DNA from: Mesostigma viride
Lineage: Eukaryota > Streptophyta > Mesostigmatophyceae > Mesostigmatales > Mesostigmataceae
Reading direction: 5' to 3'
Assembly (NCBI GenBank): GCA_009746045.1
Contig: RPFO01000078.1
Coordinates: 1,149,107-1,211,106 of the forward strand
Length of the DNA: 62,000 nucleotides
The position numbers were made by a program, and so were the translations under genes. The notes under the pieces are model-generated. The model was given only the letters and a program-made list of their open reading frames with translations, had not been told where the DNA came from and did no database searches. Of the stretch, positions 60,766 through 62,000 are shown in pieces. Positions within the stretch are counted from its first letter, which is position 1. Each line of letters opens with the position of its first letter.

Positions 60766-61639
60766 ATGGGGGTGCTTATGATCCTGGTCTCTTTGCATCG
60801 CTAGGATAATGGAAGAGAGCCTGTCAACTTGTTTTGAAGTGAATGTCGCCTCCATTGCCGGGTTGAGCATCCGGGGGGACATTGGCGATAGTAGCTTTAG
60901 TATGAGGTATCTATTCATGGAATCGAGTTCATGTGCCCAAGCATGTAAATGCATTCAATGCACATCTGATGATATGCACTTTGAATGGAGTTGACAATAG
61001 AATTGATCCCACACGGCCACGGACATTTTTTTCACAAGCCCCATCATGAGTATTAATCACCCCCTGAGAAGCCTTTCTCACTACCTGAGGGAGACCCGGC
61101 CATAAGCCCGTCTCAGGCCTTGACAAATTCCCCAATTCTGGTTATTTCCAGGAGTGGGGGTATATCAATAAATTGAGTAAATCCCTGGTTATTACCAATT
61201 AGGGGTGGGAATACACTAATATAATTAATTACCCCCCTGTATCCCCGGCAGACTGTCACGTGTCCATATCTGATTGGCTGGTTTATAGGCCTATAAAACC
61301 AGGGTAGAAATAGGCTCCGCCATGGTCCTAACGTAAAAAAGCCCCCATCACCTTGGTGGTGACAGGGGCTGTTAGGTTTGGACACCCGGCTGGTACTTGG
61401 TTTTCAGAGTTTGACAGGGTATTTTCCAGGGTAAAATAATCTCTCAGGATGCCTTCAAAATTTGACAGGGTATCTTCCATGGCAAAATAATATCTAAAGA
61501 TACTATAAGTATCTTCCTTGTATATCCAGGATACTCCCGGTACTACCAGGGTACTGGAATATATACCCCCTGGTCCCAAGGCCGCTGGGTACCCCTCACC
61601 AATGGCGCCCAAGGTGACCAGTCCATAACAATCCGGGTC
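60766..61639. other. no gene; AT-rich and GGTACT-rich sequence
   Basis: A near-duplication of ATTACC/GGGGTGGG motifs occurs at 61140-61235, with GGTACTACCAGGGTACTGG motifs at 61535-61560. This may include the 3' part of the LINE that starts beyond the window. Confidence 0.4.
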
Positions 61640-62000
61640 GTCATGTGGTTCTCGCAGTTGGGGAGCGCCACCGAGCCAGCTGCCGAGCAGCTTGAAGCGA
61701 CCAGAAGCGGAAAAAGGAACTCGGGTGTCTTCTAAGAGGCGGAGCTCAGGGGCGGGGGGCCGCCCAGACGTACCGAGGGCCATGGATTCCGTCTTGGGGC
61801 TGATGTCGAGACCAATTAAAAGCCCGGGCCTCCAGAGCCAGGCTGTCCAACCAAAGTTGGGCAGACGCTGGCTGCTCAAGGAGCGTGATGTCGTCGGCAT
61901 ACATAGGCTCAGCGAGTAAATTCTGCTCGGTTAGTCGGCCCCCCTTCCCCGGGCTCATTCTGAATCTCGAGGCCAGCCTGGGCACGGCCAGCAAGGCTAG
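61640..62000 (-). pseudogene. LINE reverse transcriptase, frameshifted and cut by window edge
   Basis: On the minus strand, LLAEPMYADDITLLEQPAS holds the YADD catalytic motif of a non-LTR reverse transcriptase. A frame change then gives GLDISPKTESMAL (the GLxxxxxKTE block) and FKLLGSWLGG (the FxYLGSxL block). The blocks are in the right order but in two frames, so the copy is inactive. The 5' part lies beyond 62000. Confidence 0.75.

Overview
The window looks like nuclear DNA of a green-lineage (probably chlorophyte) alga. The evidence is GT-AG introns in every gene recognised, very large simple-sequence arrays, decayed LINE pieces, an interstitial plant-type CCCTAAA telomere block, a TGTAA motif 60 bases after one stop codon (the usual green-algal poly(A) signal), and a U-box/protein-kinase protein of plant flavour. 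Nothing suggests operons or prokaryotic organisation. I could not fix the species.

Layout. 1-3040 is a 2.6-kb GGCA array followed by a telomere-like 10-base minisatellite. 3041-26800 is gene-poor: dispersed repeats, three LINE remnants (about 11300-11560, 22310-22711, 25125-25330), pentanucleotide and tetranucleotide arrays (11648-11962, 18348-19542, 22914-23891), a 62-bp minisatellite (24437-25091), an octamer family GTGACACC, a perfect 117-bp-arm hairpin (20501-20785), and a few weak or broken ORFs.

27013-53603 (minus strand) is the main locus: an ankyrin-repeat gene, or a tandem cluster of such genes, in which almost every exon is 96-108 nt, begins and ends in phase 0 and encodes exactly one ankyrin repeat. 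I count 27 apparently intact repeat exons, a terminal capping exon with the stop codon, two upstream Ser/Ala/Pro linker exons and several decayed repeat exons. Introns hold duplicated modules, a 76-bp minisatellite, MITE-like elements, a telomeric block and a 1.2-kb run of GC-rich hexamer arrays. The first coding exon was not found.

54100-62000 contains a weak plus-strand hypothetical gene, a 1-kb CT/CCCT array, a minus-strand U-box plus protein-kinase gene (start 57526), and a divergent plus-strand MYND zinc-finger/armadillo-like gene (58749-60700). A broken LINE reverse transcriptase runs off the right edge.

The recognisable genes are interaction or signalling proteins (ankyrin scaffold, U-box kinase, MYND/ARM protein). 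Their co-location need not mean a shared pathway. The most interesting biology is the modular ankyrin locus, where any exon could be skipped, lost or duplicated without shifting the frame.
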